NCBI GenBank assembly: GCA_030267215.1
Contig: JAJDJP010000001.1
Coordinates: 203,217-267,216 of the forward strand
Direction: 5' to 3'
Length of the DNA stretch: 64,000 nt
DNA from: Ruminococcaceae bacterium OttesenSCG-928-A16
GTDB lineage: Bacteria > Bacillota > Clostridia > Oscillospirales > Ruminococcaceae
The notes under the pieces: generated by a model
The model's input: the letters and a program-made list of their open reading frames with translations, nothing else
Told to the model about the DNA's origin: nothing
Database searches by the model: none
Program-made: the position numbers and the translations under genes
Shown: positions 6,612 to 15,060 of the stretch, one piece after another
How positions within the stretch are numbered: position 1 is the stretch's first letter
Layout: every line of letters begins with the position of its first letter

Positions 6612-7928
6612 TTAAGCAGCGGCAAGTAAAATGTTGCTTTGCTTGCGGGCGGCCACAGGTGCGCCAGCAGCAGCGGCTTCCACGGCCCAGGCATCGGCCA
6701 CTGGTTTTATTTCATCAAACACGGTGGTTATCTCGGGGGTCATCCAATCGGCATACAAACCATCTTCGGCGCCGTCTTGGTACTCTATATACATAATATA
6801 GGGGTAGGCTATAGCAAGGCCAACATACTCCGAAAACTCAAACTCAAACTCTATTTCTTCGCCGGGGTTAAGTTCAAAATCGTACTTATAAAACCATTCG
6901 TAGTTATCGTCGTATTGGTTCAACACTGCTTTCCCGTTTTCATCGTAGCAAAAAGCCATATGGTCAAAAGCAATCATGGTTTTATCGGTGTTGTTTTTAA
7001 GCGTAAGGGTGTAGCAGTCCACACCGTCTTGCTGGTATATCTCAATGCCAACAACCTCTAGCGGGGCTTGCTGGCCTGCTTGGTAAGCGGCGGGCAATGG
7101 CGTGGCAAGGTAATTTTTGTGCGCTTGCTTTACATAATAGTACAAAGTGTCGGCGCAATCGGCAATAGAACCATTGGAAGAATAGGAAAGCTCGTTAAAT
7201 TCTTCTTCGGCTTGGATGTAAACGTCTTCGCTGGTAGCGGAGGCATCTACAAAAGCAAGGCTGGCCTGCATTAGGTCCTGCAGGTCTTGCTCTACTAGTT
7301 TGGGGGCGTTTTTGGCAAAGTCCTCCAAATCTTCCTCGTAATAAGTTACATCGTAGGGGTCTTCGGCGTAGCAAATATCATCCACCAAATTTTGGTAGTT
7401 ACCTTCAGAATAATCGCCCGTAGGGGTAAGAACAGAAAACACAAATACCAAAGCAATTATGGCGCCAATAAGGGCTACGCCACCCACAACTGCGCCCACA
7501 ATGCATCCGGTGTTGCTTTTTTTAGGGGGTGTTTGGTAGGGGGACATACCGGCAGAATAAGGGGACTGCCCGCCACTTGCTGGTGGGGCATACATGCTGG
7601 GTAGCTGCCCGGGCTGCGAATAACCAGCCTGTGGCGGCGCCGAATACCCTTGCGGTGGGGCCGAATAGCCCTGTGGCGGTGCCGAATAGCCTTGTGGTGG
7701 CACTGGCGGCTGGGGGGCGTATTGTGGTGGGGTTTCTACCCCTGTATTTTGTGTGGGTACGCCGTAAGCGGGGGGCTGTTGTGGCGGGGCATAGCTTGCC
7801 ACGGGCGTGTTTTGCGTTGGGGTGGGCGGTGCAGCTTTGGTGGTTTTACCGCAGGCCGGGCAAAATTCTGCACCGGGTACAAGGGGGGCGCCGCAGGCCG
7901 GGCAGTTGTTGGGGGAAGTTGTTTGCAT
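6612..7928 (-). CDS. Zinc-ribbon membrane protein with Pro/Gln/Tyr repeats
   Basis: This 438-residue protein begins with a double-CxxC zinc ribbon (CPACG...FCPACG, about 8-25). Next comes a low-complexity Pro/Gln/Ala/Tyr segment with four PPQGYSA-like heptads (encoded by 21-base tandem repeats around 7630-7700), then one membrane helix near 150-175. The large extracellular part is acidic and ends in a beta-sandwich-like domain with TLTLKNNTDKT, as in several secreted Firmicute proteins of unknown function. Topology would be zinc ribbon inside, C-terminal domain outside. I take ATG 7928 because AAGAAAGGA precedes it. The function is unknown; an envelope sensor or scaffold is a guess. Confidence 0.75.
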   Translation of the reverse strand: MQTTSPNNCPACGAPLVPGAEFCPACGKTTKAAPPTPTQNTPVASYAPPQQPPAYGVPTQNTGVETPPQYAPQPPVPPQGYSAPPQGYSAPPQGYSAPPQAGYSQPGQLPSMYAPPASGGQSPYSAGMSPYQTPPKKSNTGCIVGAVVGGVALIGAIIALVFVFSVLTPTGDYSEGNYQNLVDDICYAEDPYDVTYYEEDLEDFAKNAPKLVEQDLQDLMQASLAFVDASATSEDVYIQAEEEFNELSYSSNGSIADCADTLYYYVKQAHKNYLATPLPAAYQAGQQAPLEVVGIEIYQQDGVDCYTLTLKNNTDKTMIAFDHMAFCYDENGKAVLNQYDDNYEWFYKYDFELNPGEEIEFEFEFSEYVGLAIAYPYIMYIEYQDGAEDGLYADWMTPEITTVFDEIKPVADAWAVEAAAAGAPVAARKQSNILLAAA

Positions 7929-8044
7929 AGCAGGAAAATCCTTTCTTAAAGCAAAATGCAAATGTATTCAATATTGTACTACTATAATACAAGAAAAACG
8001 TCCTAAAGTCATCTAAAAAGCAAAACTTTTAAGCCTGGTAACAA

Positions 8045-8066
8045 AAGGGCCCAACAAAGGCCCTTT
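8045..8066 (-). terminator. Terminator of the zinc operon
   Basis: AAAGGGCC and GGCCCTTT arms form a short GC-rich stem just after the znuB stop codon. On the minus strand it is followed by a T-rich stretch. Confidence 0.8.
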
Positions 8067-8069
8067 CGT

Positions 8070-8930
8070 TTATGGTTTAGCCCTGTGGCGCAGCAATAGC
8101 CCCATGGCAGAAAACACAAGAAAAACCGCAAGGTTTACCACCACAATGGTTGCGCCCGATGGCAGGGTGGGAATGCCGAACGAAAGCAGCATGCCGGTAA
8201 AAAAACAAAACAACGAAACCCCGGCAGAGCACACCACCACCGCCTTAAAACTTTTAAATATCCGCATGCTGGTAATGGCCGGAAAAATGATGAGGCAGGA
8301 GATGAGCATAGCCCCCATAATGCGCATGCCAACCACAATAACAAGGGCGGTTAGCACCGCAAGCAAGGTGTTGTAAGTACCGGCGTTTGTGCCGGTGGCT
8401 TTGGCAAAGTTTTCGTCGAAGGTAATGGCAAAAATTTTGTTAAAAAAAACAATGTAAAGCCCTAATACCAGCACCGCCACAAGGCAAGAAAGCACAACGT
8501 CGGTGCCAGTGATGGAAAGAATGCTGCCAAATAAAAAGTTCATTACGTCTATGTTCATGCCGGCAGTAAGCGAAGCCGCAATAATGCCAATGGCAAGCGC
8601 GCTGCTGGATACAATGGCAATGGCGGCATCGCCTTTAATGCTGCTGTTGGCACTAAGCCGCAACAAAAGCACCGCCGCTACCACCACAATGGGCAACGAG
8701 AGCAGCAGCGGAGAATGAATGTTTGCAAAAGCCGGAAACACCATTTGCAGCGCCATGGCAATAGAAAGAGTGCCAAACCCAACATGAGAAAGGCCGTCGC
8801 CAATCATGGAGTATCGTTTAAGCACCAGTGTTACCCCCAGCAGCGCAGCGCACAGGGCCACAATACCACCCACCACCAGCGCCCGCACCATAAAGGGGTA
8901 GGCAAAAACCTGCCTTAAAAAAGCAATCAT
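8070..8930 (-). CDS. znuB: Zinc ABC transporter permease ZnuB
   Basis: This 286-residue integral membrane protein of the ABC-3 metal-permease family has about eight spans. The GDGLSHVGFGTLSIA segment near residue 45-60 is a hallmark of ZnuB/AdcB/MntB, as is the region around DENFAKATG. It overlaps the end of znuC by ATGA, indicating translational coupling. With ZnuA and ZnuC it should import Zn2+, and the zur gene at the head of the operon points to zinc rather than manganese. Confidence 0.92.
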   Translation of the reverse strand: MIAFLRQVFAYPFMVRALVVGGIVALCAALLGVTLVLKRYSMIGDGLSHVGFGTLSIAMALQMVFPAFANIHSPLLLSLPIVVVAAVLLLRLSANSSIKGDAAIAIVSSSALAIGIIAASLTAGMNIDVMNFLFGSILSITGTDVVLSCLVAVLVLGLYIVFFNKIFAITFDENFAKATGTNAGTYNTLLAVLTALVIVVGMRIMGAMLISCLIIFPAITSMRIFKSFKAVVVCSAGVSLFCFFTGMLLSFGIPTLPSGATIVVVNLAVFLVFSAMGLLLRHRAKP

Positions 8931-9628
8931 AGCGGGTGTCCCTCCATCATGCGGTGCCCGGGCTGGGTTTGCAGGTACTGCGCGGTAGAGCCAAAAAATA
9001 CCTCGTGGCCGCTTAGCTGCAAAATTTTGTTGCCATAGGTAACCGCGCTGTGGATATCGTGTGAAATCATAAGCACGGTGATGCCGCTTTGGTTTAATTG
9101 CTGAATGATCGAGTACATTTCGGTGGTGGCAATGGGATCCAGCCCGGCCACGGGTTCATCTAGCACCAGCAGTTTGCTGGTAGCACACAGCGCCCGTGCC
9201 AGCAGCACCCGTTGCTGCTGCCCGCCCGATAAATCTCGGTAGCATCTTTTTTGCAGGGAGGCTATGCCAAGTTTTGCAAGGGCGGCGGCAGCCTGCGCTT
9301 TGTTCCCGGCCGTGTAAAAAGGCAGCAGCCCGGTGCTGTTTAAGCAGCCCGAAAGCACAACCTCTTGTACGCTGGCGGGGAAATCTTTTTGTACCATGGT
9401 TTGCTGGGGCAGGTAGCCAATTTGTTTTTGGGCAATACCGTTATATTCTATGTGCCCGCTTACCGGCTTCATCAGGCCCAAAATACCCTTCATTAAGGTG
9501 CTTTTACCGGCGCCGTTTTCACCTATAACAAACAGGTAATCGCCGGGGTTTACCACAAAGCTAACGTTTTGTACCGCAATTCGCTTATCGTATGCCATGG
9601 TAAGGTTTTGGCAGGTTATTAGTGGCAA
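8927..9628 (-). CDS. znuC: Zinc ABC transporter ATP-binding protein ZnuC
   Basis: This is a 233-residue ABC ATPase. Walker A is GENGAGKST (about 37-45), the Q-loop is around LPQQTMVQ, the signature is LSGGQQQRVLLARAL, Walker B is LLVLDEPVAGLD, and the switch His is in MISHD. The start is TTG directly after the znuA stop codon, with the ribosome site (AAAGGGG) inside the znuA end; such an arrangement usually means coupled translation. It supplies the energy for the ZnuA/ZnuB transporter. Confidence 0.94.
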   Translation of the reverse strand: MPLITCQNLTMAYDKRIAVQNVSFVVNPGDYLFVIGENGAGKSTLMKGILGLMKPVSGHIEYNGIAQKQIGYLPQQTMVQKDFPASVQEVVLSGCLNSTGLLPFYTAGNKAQAAAALAKLGIASLQKRCYRDLSGGQQQRVLLARALCATSKLLVLDEPVAGLDPIATTEMYSIIQQLNQSGITVLMISHDIHSAVTYGNKILQLSGHEVFFGSTAQYLQTQPGHRMMEGHPL

Positions 9629-10624
9629 TTAGTTCAACCCCTTTGCAAGGTTTTTGGCGTTTTGCCGCATTAGGCTTACGTAGGTTTCGCCGGCTTCAAA
9701 ATTTTGGCGGCTAACCGTTTGGCAGCTTTGCAGGGTAAGTATTTCGGCCCCGGTTTCTTCGGCAATAACGGCTGCAATGCTACCGCTGCTTAGTTCAATA
9801 TCAAAAATATACGGCAGGTTGTTTTGCTGCACGGTGTTTATTAAATAGGCAACTGTGCCGGCGCTGGGGTTGGTGTCGGTGCTGCAACCAGGGAAAGCCG
9901 CCCGGTAAAGCAGCCCATATTCTTTTACAAAGTATAAAAAAGGGAAACGGTCTCCAAACACCATCAGTTTATGCTGGGCGTTGGCGGTAATTTGGGCAAA
10001 TTCAGTGTCCAGTTCTTCTATTTGGGCAATGTAATTGCTGGCATTTTTGGCATATAAGCTAGCGTTTTGGGGGGCTAGCTCTTGCAAAGCAACGCCCATA
10101 AAATCTACCATGCGTGCAGCGTTTTTAGGCGAAGTCCAAATATGCTCGTCCCACTCGTGCCCCGCTTCGTCGCTGGTATGGGGTTGCAAATGGCCTTGGT
10201 CTTCGGCCTGCATGCCTTCCACGGTTTCTTCGTCCAGCAGGGGCACGGTATCTAGCATGCGCAGCACGGTTATGCCGGTGGTGTCTACCGCGGCCAGCAA
10301 ACTGTCGGCCCAGGCATCATCTGTACCGCCGGTGTAAATAAACACATCGGCGTTTTCTATGTTAATGATATCGGCGGGGGAAGGGTCGAACGAGTGGGCT
10401 TCGGCCCCGGGTTTTAGCAGCATGGTAAGCTCGGCAGTATCGCCGGTAATGGCACGGGCAAAATCGTAATATGGGAAGATGGTGGTTACCACCTTTAGTT
10501 TTGTACCAGTGTTGTTTGCGCCCTGCAAAGCAGCAGAGGAAGCAGGAGCGGCAGCCATGCCGCAGCCAGCAAGGGCAGATACCGAAAGCAAACAGGTGAG
10601 CAGTATGGCAAATATTTTTTTCAT
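9629..10624 (-). CDS. znuA: Zinc-binding lipoprotein ZnuA (cluster A-I SBP)
   Basis: This 331-residue substrate-binding protein has a lipoprotein signal peptide ending in the lipobox L-A-G-C (Cys near residue 21), so it is anchored outside the membrane. Expected metal-binding landmarks are present: the first His in GAEAHSFDPSP, a short His/Asp/Glu-rich acidic loop (QGHLQPHTSDEAGHEWDEH) before IWTSPKN, and a His-less central FGDRFPFLYFVKEYGL. ATG 10624 is chosen over an upstream start because GGAG precedes it and the signal peptide then begins properly with MKKIF. It delivers Zn2+ to ZnuB/ZnuC. Confidence 0.93.
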   Translation of the reverse strand: MKKIFAILLTCLLSVSALAGCGMAAAPASSAALQGANNTGTKLKVVTTIFPYYDFARAITGDTAELTMLLKPGAEAHSFDPSPADIINIENADVFIYTGGTDDAWADSLLAAVDTTGITVLRMLDTVPLLDEETVEGMQAEDQGHLQPHTSDEAGHEWDEHIWTSPKNAARMVDFMGVALQELAPQNASLYAKNASNYIAQIEELDTEFAQITANAQHKLMVFGDRFPFLYFVKEYGLLYRAAFPGCSTDTNPSAGTVAYLINTVQQNNLPYIFDIELSSGSIAAVIAEETGAEILTLQSCQTVSRQNFEAGETYVSLMRQNAKNLAKGLN

Positions 10625-10708
10625 GGGGTTCTCCAGTAATCTATTATTGAGGCAAGCAAAAGCAACCACCACCCCAAATAGGGGAACAGCGGGTAAATAG
10701 AATATTTT

Positions 10709-11122
10709 TTATTTAGCGGCGCAGCTGGCACACAGGCCATATAATACAGTTTTGTGCCTATCCAGCGTCAGGTGATGGTCTGCCAAAAGGTGGGCGGCAA
10801 GCTCATCTACGTGCTCGCACTCCAGGTGCGAAACTTGGCCGCAGCCGGTGCAAATAACATGGCAATGATGGGCATGCTCTGCACAGCTATCCAGATATTG
10901 GTAGCAGGCACGCATGCCGTCGGGCAGGGTGTATTTTAGTACAAGGCCCTCGTTCACCAGTTTATCCAGGTTGCGGTAAACGGTGGCAAGGCCTACTTCT
11001 TCGCCTTGTTGTTTTAACATTTCCAGCACGTTTTCGGCCGTGGCATGGTTAGCGGGCATTGCTTGCAGCGCCTGCAAAATAACCTGCCGTTGTTTTGTTT
11101 TGTATGCTTTTGGGGCTTGCAT
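10709..11122 (-). CDS. zur: Fur-family zinc-responsive repressor (Zur-like)
   Basis: This 137-residue protein has the Fur layout. An N-terminal winged helix contains the recognition segment VGLATVYRNLDKL (about 41-53). A dimerisation domain follows with the HHCHVICTGCGQV metal site and a second CxxC near the C-terminus (LCASC), giving the structural zinc site. It heads the znuACB operon and a Fur-type box lies on its own promoter, so I infer Zur rather than PerR or Fur. It should repress itself and the transporter when zinc is plentiful. Confidence 0.85.
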   Translation of the reverse strand: MQAPKAYKTKQRQVILQALQAMPANHATAENVLEMLKQQGEEVGLATVYRNLDKLVNEGLVLKYTLPDGMRACYQYLDSCAEHAHHCHVICTGCGQVSHLECEHVDELAAHLLADHHLTLDRHKTVLYGLCASCAAK

Positions 11123-11164
11123 GGTGTTCCTCCATTTATGGGTGTGGGCATGGCAATATGAAAT

Positions 11165-11179
11165 TGAAAATCATTATCA
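11165..11179. promoter_or_regulatory. Fur/Zur-type 7-1-7 operator
   Basis: TGAAAAT-C-ATTATCA matches the Fur-family 7-1-7 inverted repeat with one mismatch between arms. It lies directly downstream of the -10 box of the zur promoter, where a bound repressor would block initiation. Confidence 0.85.
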
Positions 11180-11180
11180 T

Positions 11181-11209
11181 ATTTTAAACCTGCGGAATGG
11201 GTTTGTCAA
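11181..11209 (-). promoter_or_regulatory. Promoter of zur-znuACB
   Basis: On the minus strand TTGACA (11204-11209) and TAAAAT (11181-11186) are 17 bases apart. The operator begins two bases beyond the -10 box. Confidence 0.88.
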
Positions 11210-11409
11210 GAAAAAGGCAGGCCACCGCCATGGGGGTTAATTTTAGCATAAACTATTTGCTATTTTGGGCAAAGGGGAGGAATTTGCTTTTTTTACATGA
11301 AGATTATAGAAATTGGCTATGCAAATAGTTGCCGTGTTATATTGTTGACGACAAGGAACATTTGCCCTATGATAAAAAGACGGTAAAAACCAAGATAGTG
11401 GAGAGCATA

Positions 11410-11985
11410 ATGAAAGAGTATAGCAGAGAGTATCCTCTGTTTTCGCTTTGTGGGTTAAATTGTGGGCTGTGCCCTAATTTTGAAGAAAACACCAGCGCAG
11501 AGGCAGCCTTTAAATGCCCCGGGTGTGGTGGGGCAGCCTTTTACCAAAAGCACCCCACCTGCGCCATTGTTAGCTGCGCTTTACGCCATGGCGGGGTGCA
11601 GTATTGCAACCTTTGCAACGAATACCCCTGTGCAAGGTATAATACCCGCGAGCCGTACGATTCGTTTATTACCTATAGGCATGTGCGGCAAGATTTTGCC
11701 AAGGCAAAAGGCGCCGGTTTTGCTGCCTATAAGGTGGATTTGGAAGAAAAAATGCGGCTGCTGCAAACCCTGCTGCAAAACTACAACGATGGCCGCCGTA
11801 AAAGCTTTTTTTGTACAGCCGTAAACTTGCTACAGCCGGAAGAACTGAAAACCGTGCTAAAAGAACTGGCGCAACAAACAAAACCAGAAAGCACCCTAAA
11901 AGAAAAAGCCACCTTTGCCACCAGCCTGTTAAACCAAGCGGGTGAAAAAAGCGGTGTTGATTTGAAACTGCGTAAAAAGAAATAA
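11410..11985 (+). CDS. DUF3795 cysteine-rich protein
   Basis: This 191-residue protein has the DUF3795 pattern: CGLNCGLCPNF near the start, CPGCGG at about 35-40, then CAIVSCALRHGGVQYCNLCNEYPC. The eleven or so cysteines suggest one or more metal sites or Fe-S clusters. The second half is a charged helical region ending in lysines. A longer reading from TTG 11329 exists, but ATG 11410 begins just before the conserved domain and has GTGGAG before it. It is alone on the plus strand between two leftward operons. The function of the family is unknown. Confidence 0.8.
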   Translation: MKEYSREYPLFSLCGLNCGLCPNFEENTSAEAAFKCPGCGGAAFYQKHPTCAIVSCALRHGGVQYCNLCNEYPCARYNTREPYDSFITYRHVRQDFAKAKGAGFAAYKVDLEEKMRLLQTLLQNYNDGRRKSFFCTAVNLLQPEELKTVLKELAQQTKPESTLKEKATFATSLLNQAGEKSGVDLKLRKKK

Positions 11986-11999
11986 GCTATTAGATAGTA

Positions 12000-12034
12000 A
12001 AACCCCGCCATAATTGCATGGCGGGGTTGTTTTT
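12000..12034. terminator. Bidirectional terminator between DUF3795 gene and argF
   Basis: AACCCCGCCAT and ATGGCGGGGTT arms form a stem followed by a T-run on the plus strand and an imperfect one on the minus strand, so it serves both converging genes. Confidence 0.88.
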
Positions 12035-12935
12035 ATCCCATCAATTTTACCATTACAGCCTTTTGGGCGTGCAGGCGGTTTTCGGCTTCGTCAAAAATTT
12101 CGTTTGCGTGGGCTTCCAGCACATCGGCGGCAATTTCTTCGCCGCGGTGGGCGGGCAGGCAGTGTTGCACCATGCAACCGGGGTTGGCCAGCGCCAACAA
12201 ATCGTTGTTAATTTGGTAGCCCGCAAAGGCTTTTTTGCGTGCCTCGGCCTCTTGCTCTTGCCCCATGCTGGCCCAAACATCGGTAATTAGCACATCGGCC
12301 CCGGCTGCGGCGGTTTTGGGGTCGTCGGTTAGGGTAAAGCCGCTAAATTTGGCGGCATACTCTAACACGGCGGGGGCAGGCTGATAGCCCACCGGGCAGG
12401 CAACGGAAATTTGCATGCCGGTAAGCAGTGCCCCGGCAATTAGGCTGTTTGCCATGTTGTTGCCATCGCCAATATAGGCCATTTTTAGCCCGGCCAGTTT
12501 GCCTTTGTATTCGCGTATGGTTTGCAAATCTGCCAGTACCTGGCAAGGGTGGGCATCGTCGGTTAGCCCGTTAATAACTGGCACACCGCTGTATTTGGCA
12601 AGTTCTTCCACGTCGCTTTGCTTGTAGGTACGTATCATAATGCCATCAAAGTAGCGGCCCAGCACCCGGGCGGTGTCCTCAATGGGCTCGCCCCGGCCAA
12701 TTTGGCTTTCGGCACTGCTAAGGGTAACACTGTGGGCACCCAGCTGGTACACCCCTACATCAAAGCTGCACCGTGTGCGGGTAGACGCTTTGGAAAAAAC
12801 CAATGCAATGGATTTGCCTTTTAGAGCGGGGTGTGGAATCCCCTGTTTTTGCTCGGCTTTCAGCTTGTCGGCCAAATCCAGTGTGGCAATTATTTCTTCG
12901 CCGGTCCAGTCGCTTAGTTTTAGCAGGTGTTTCAT
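12033..12935 (-). CDS. argF: Ornithine carbamoyltransferase
   Basis: This 300-residue enzyme joins carbamoyl phosphate and ornithine to give citrulline. The carbamoyl-phosphate loop is present as SKASTRTRCSF (near 50-60). HPCQVLAD follows in the middle, and the ornithine-binding HCLPAHRGEE motif lies near the C-terminus. The start ATG 12935 overlaps the argD stop as ATGA and has GGAGGG before it. It is the last gene of argCJBDF. Citrulline would next need ArgG and ArgH, which are not in the window. Confidence 0.95.
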   Translation of the reverse strand: MKHLLKLSDWTGEEIIATLDLADKLKAEQKQGIPHPALKGKSIALVFSKASTRTRCSFDVGVYQLGAHSVTLSSAESQIGRGEPIEDTARVLGRYFDGIMIRTYKQSDVEELAKYSGVPVINGLTDDAHPCQVLADLQTIREYKGKLAGLKMAYIGDGNNMANSLIAGALLTGMQISVACPVGYQPAPAVLEYAAKFSGFTLTDDPKTAAAGADVLITDVWASMGQEQEAEARKKAFAGYQINNDLLALANPGCMVQHCLPAHRGEEIAADVLEAHANEIFDEAENRLHAQKAVMVKLMG

Positions 12936-14113
12936 TGTAATCCCTCCAGTGTTTTTTGTAGTATTTGTAGCCCGGTTTGTATTTCTTCCGTGGTAATTAC
13001 CAAGGGGGGTAGCAGGCGTAGTTTGTTTTTGGCAAGCAGGCATAGCAAACCGTTTTGCAGGGCTGCCTGTTGCACCGCGCCGGCGGTTAGGCCGTTTGTA
13101 AAATCTACCCCCAGCATAAGCCCAAGGCCGGTTACACTTGCCACACCCGGCAGCGCCAATAACCCGGTTTTAAGCAGGTTTGCCTTTTGGGTAACTTCGG
13201 CCAAAAATGCGGGTGTTAGGCGGTTTAGCACCACATTGGCGCCCGCACAGCAAACAGGGTTTGCGCCAAAGGTGCTGCCATGGGTACCGCTGCCCAGCGT
13301 GCCGGCACATTTTTGGTTAAATAAAGCGGCCCCAATGGGCAGCCCACTGCCAAGGCCTTTGGCCAAGGTAACAATATCCGGCGTTATGCCGGCTTGCTCG
13401 CAGGCCAAAAAGGTACCGGTGCGGCCCACGCCGGTTTGCACTTCGTCGGCAATTAGCAAAACATCGTTAGTGTTGCACAGGCTTTGCAGCGCCTGCTGGT
13501 ATTCTGCCGTTAGGGCAACCACGCCGCCTTCGCCCTGCACGGGCTCAAACATAACGGCGCAAACACCGGGGGTAAGGGCGGCTTGCAGTGCGGTAATGTC
13601 GTTTGCCGGCAGGTACACAAAGCCGGGCAAAAACGGGCCAAAATGCTGGTGAAAGCTAGGTTGCCCGGTGGCTGTAAGGGTTGCCATGGTGCGCCCGTGG
13701 AAGGAATTTTGCAGCGTGATAATGGTGCTGCGCCCTTCGCCGTATTTATCCAGGCTGTATTTGCGTGCGGCTTTTATGGCGGCTTCGTTTGCCTCGGCCC
13801 CGCTGTTGCCAAAAAACACCTTGGCCATGCCGGTGCGCTGGCATAGGCTTTGGGCCAGTTGGGTGGCAGGCTCTGTATAAAAAAGGTTGCTGGTGTGTTG
13901 CAGGGTGGCGGCCTGGGCGGCAACGGCGGCGGCCCATTCATCATCGCACCAGCCAAGGCTGTTTACCCCAATGCCACTGGTAAAATCAAGGTAAGTGTCG
14001 CCTTCGGGGGTTTGTGCCGTGCAACCCTTGCCCTTTACAAGGCAAAGGTTAAAACGGGCGTAGGTTGGCAAAATATATTCGGCATCGGTTTGCTTTATTT
14101 GTTGGCTGTTCAA
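12932..14113 (-). CDS. argD: Acetylornithine aminotransferase
   Basis: This is a 393-residue class-III PLP aminotransferase. The NSGAEANEAAIKAARKY segment binds the cofactor phosphate, FHGRTMATLTATG and LIADEVQTGVGRTG are typical, and the Schiff-base Lys is in TLAKGLGSGLPIG. It converts N-acetylglutamate semialdehyde to N-acetylornithine. Translation starts at TTG with AGGAGGG upstream. Its position between argB and argF supports the arginine role over GABA or ornithine transaminases. Confidence 0.95.
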   Translation of the reverse strand: MNSQQIKQTDAEYILPTYARFNLCLVKGKGCTAQTPEGDTYLDFTSGIGVNSLGWCDDEWAAAVAAQAATLQHTSNLFYTEPATQLAQSLCQRTGMAKVFFGNSGAEANEAAIKAARKYSLDKYGEGRSTIITLQNSFHGRTMATLTATGQPSFHQHFGPFLPGFVYLPANDITALQAALTPGVCAVMFEPVQGEGGVVALTAEYQQALQSLCNTNDVLLIADEVQTGVGRTGTFLACEQAGITPDIVTLAKGLGSGLPIGAALFNQKCAGTLGSGTHGSTFGANPVCCAGANVVLNRLTPAFLAEVTQKANLLKTGLLALPGVASVTGLGLMLGVDFTNGLTAGAVQQAALQNGLLCLLAKNKLRLLPPLVITTEEIQTGLQILQKTLEGLQ

Positions 14114-14157
14114 GGGTAGCCCTCCTTTTTTGCGGCGTCTTGCGAACGGACATAACT

Positions 14158-15015
14158 TTATTTGGTATAAAACAGCGTGCCGCTGCCTTTGTCAGAGAAT
14201 ATCTCCAGCAAAATAGAGTGGGGGAGCCGCCCGTCGATAATAGCAGCTTCCTGCACACCTTGTTGCAGGCACTCTACGCAGCCCTGCACTTTAGGTATCA
14301 TGCCGCCGGCCACAATACCGCTGGCAATTAGCTGTTCCACTTCGCCTAGTTCAGCGTCCACAATCAGGCTGCTTTCGTCATCTTTGTTGCGCAGCAGGCC
14401 GGCAACATCGGTTAGGCTAACCAGCTTGGTTGCTTTTAGCGCAATGGCTATTTTGCAAGCAGCGGTGTCGGCATTAATATTGTATGCAGTGCCGTTTGCG
14501 TCGGCCCCAATGGTGGCAATAACAGGGATAAACCCCGCCCCCAGCGCAAACTCTAGCACGGTGGTATCCACCGCCTGCACCTCGCCCACAAAGCCAAGGC
14601 CGGGCACTTCGGTTTGTTTTTCGCAGGTAAGCATGCCGGCGTCTAGCCCACAAAGGCCAAGGCCTTTGCCGTGCAGCAGGGCAACAAGGTCTTTGTTCAC
14701 CTTGCCGGCCAGCATTTGCTGCACCACCTCCATGGTTTCGGCATCGGTAACACGCAGGCCGTTTACAAATTGGCTTTGCTTGCCAATGCGGGTTAATTGG
14801 CTGTCAATTTCGGGGCCACCGCCGTGCACCAGCACCACCCGTATGCCCACCAGGGCAAGTAGCAACAAGTCGCTCATCACCGCTGCTTTTAGTGTTGCGC
14901 TTGCCATGGCGCTGCCGCCATACTTTACCACAATGGTTTTGCCTTGGTATTTTTGGATATAGGGCATGGCTTCGCCCATAACGTCGGCCATTACGCCAAT
15001 TCTTGGATGTTCCAC
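14158..15015 (-). CDS. argB: Acetylglutamate kinase
   Basis: This 285-residue amino-acid kinase phosphorylates N-acetylglutamate. The N-terminal VVKYGGSAM phosphate loop, the VLVHGGGPEID substrate loop and the late GGMIPKVQGC segment are all present. The short N-terminal helix resembles arginine-inhibitable ArgB, so feedback inhibition is likely. Translation starts at GTG with AGGGAG upstream. It lies between argJ and argD. Confidence 0.95.
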   Translation of the reverse strand: MEHPRIGVMADVMGEAMPYIQKYQGKTIVVKYGGSAMASATLKAAVMSDLLLLALVGIRVVLVHGGGPEIDSQLTRIGKQSQFVNGLRVTDAETMEVVQQMLAGKVNKDLVALLHGKGLGLCGLDAGMLTCEKQTEVPGLGFVGEVQAVDTTVLEFALGAGFIPVIATIGADANGTAYNINADTAACKIAIALKATKLVSLTDVAGLLRNKDDESSLIVDAELGEVEQLIASGIVAGGMIPKVQGCVECLQQGVQEAAIIDGRLPHSILLEIFSDKGSGTLFYTK

Positions 15016-15060
15016 AATTTCTCCCTTTAGTGCTGTATTTTTACAGTACGCTGCTAAGTT

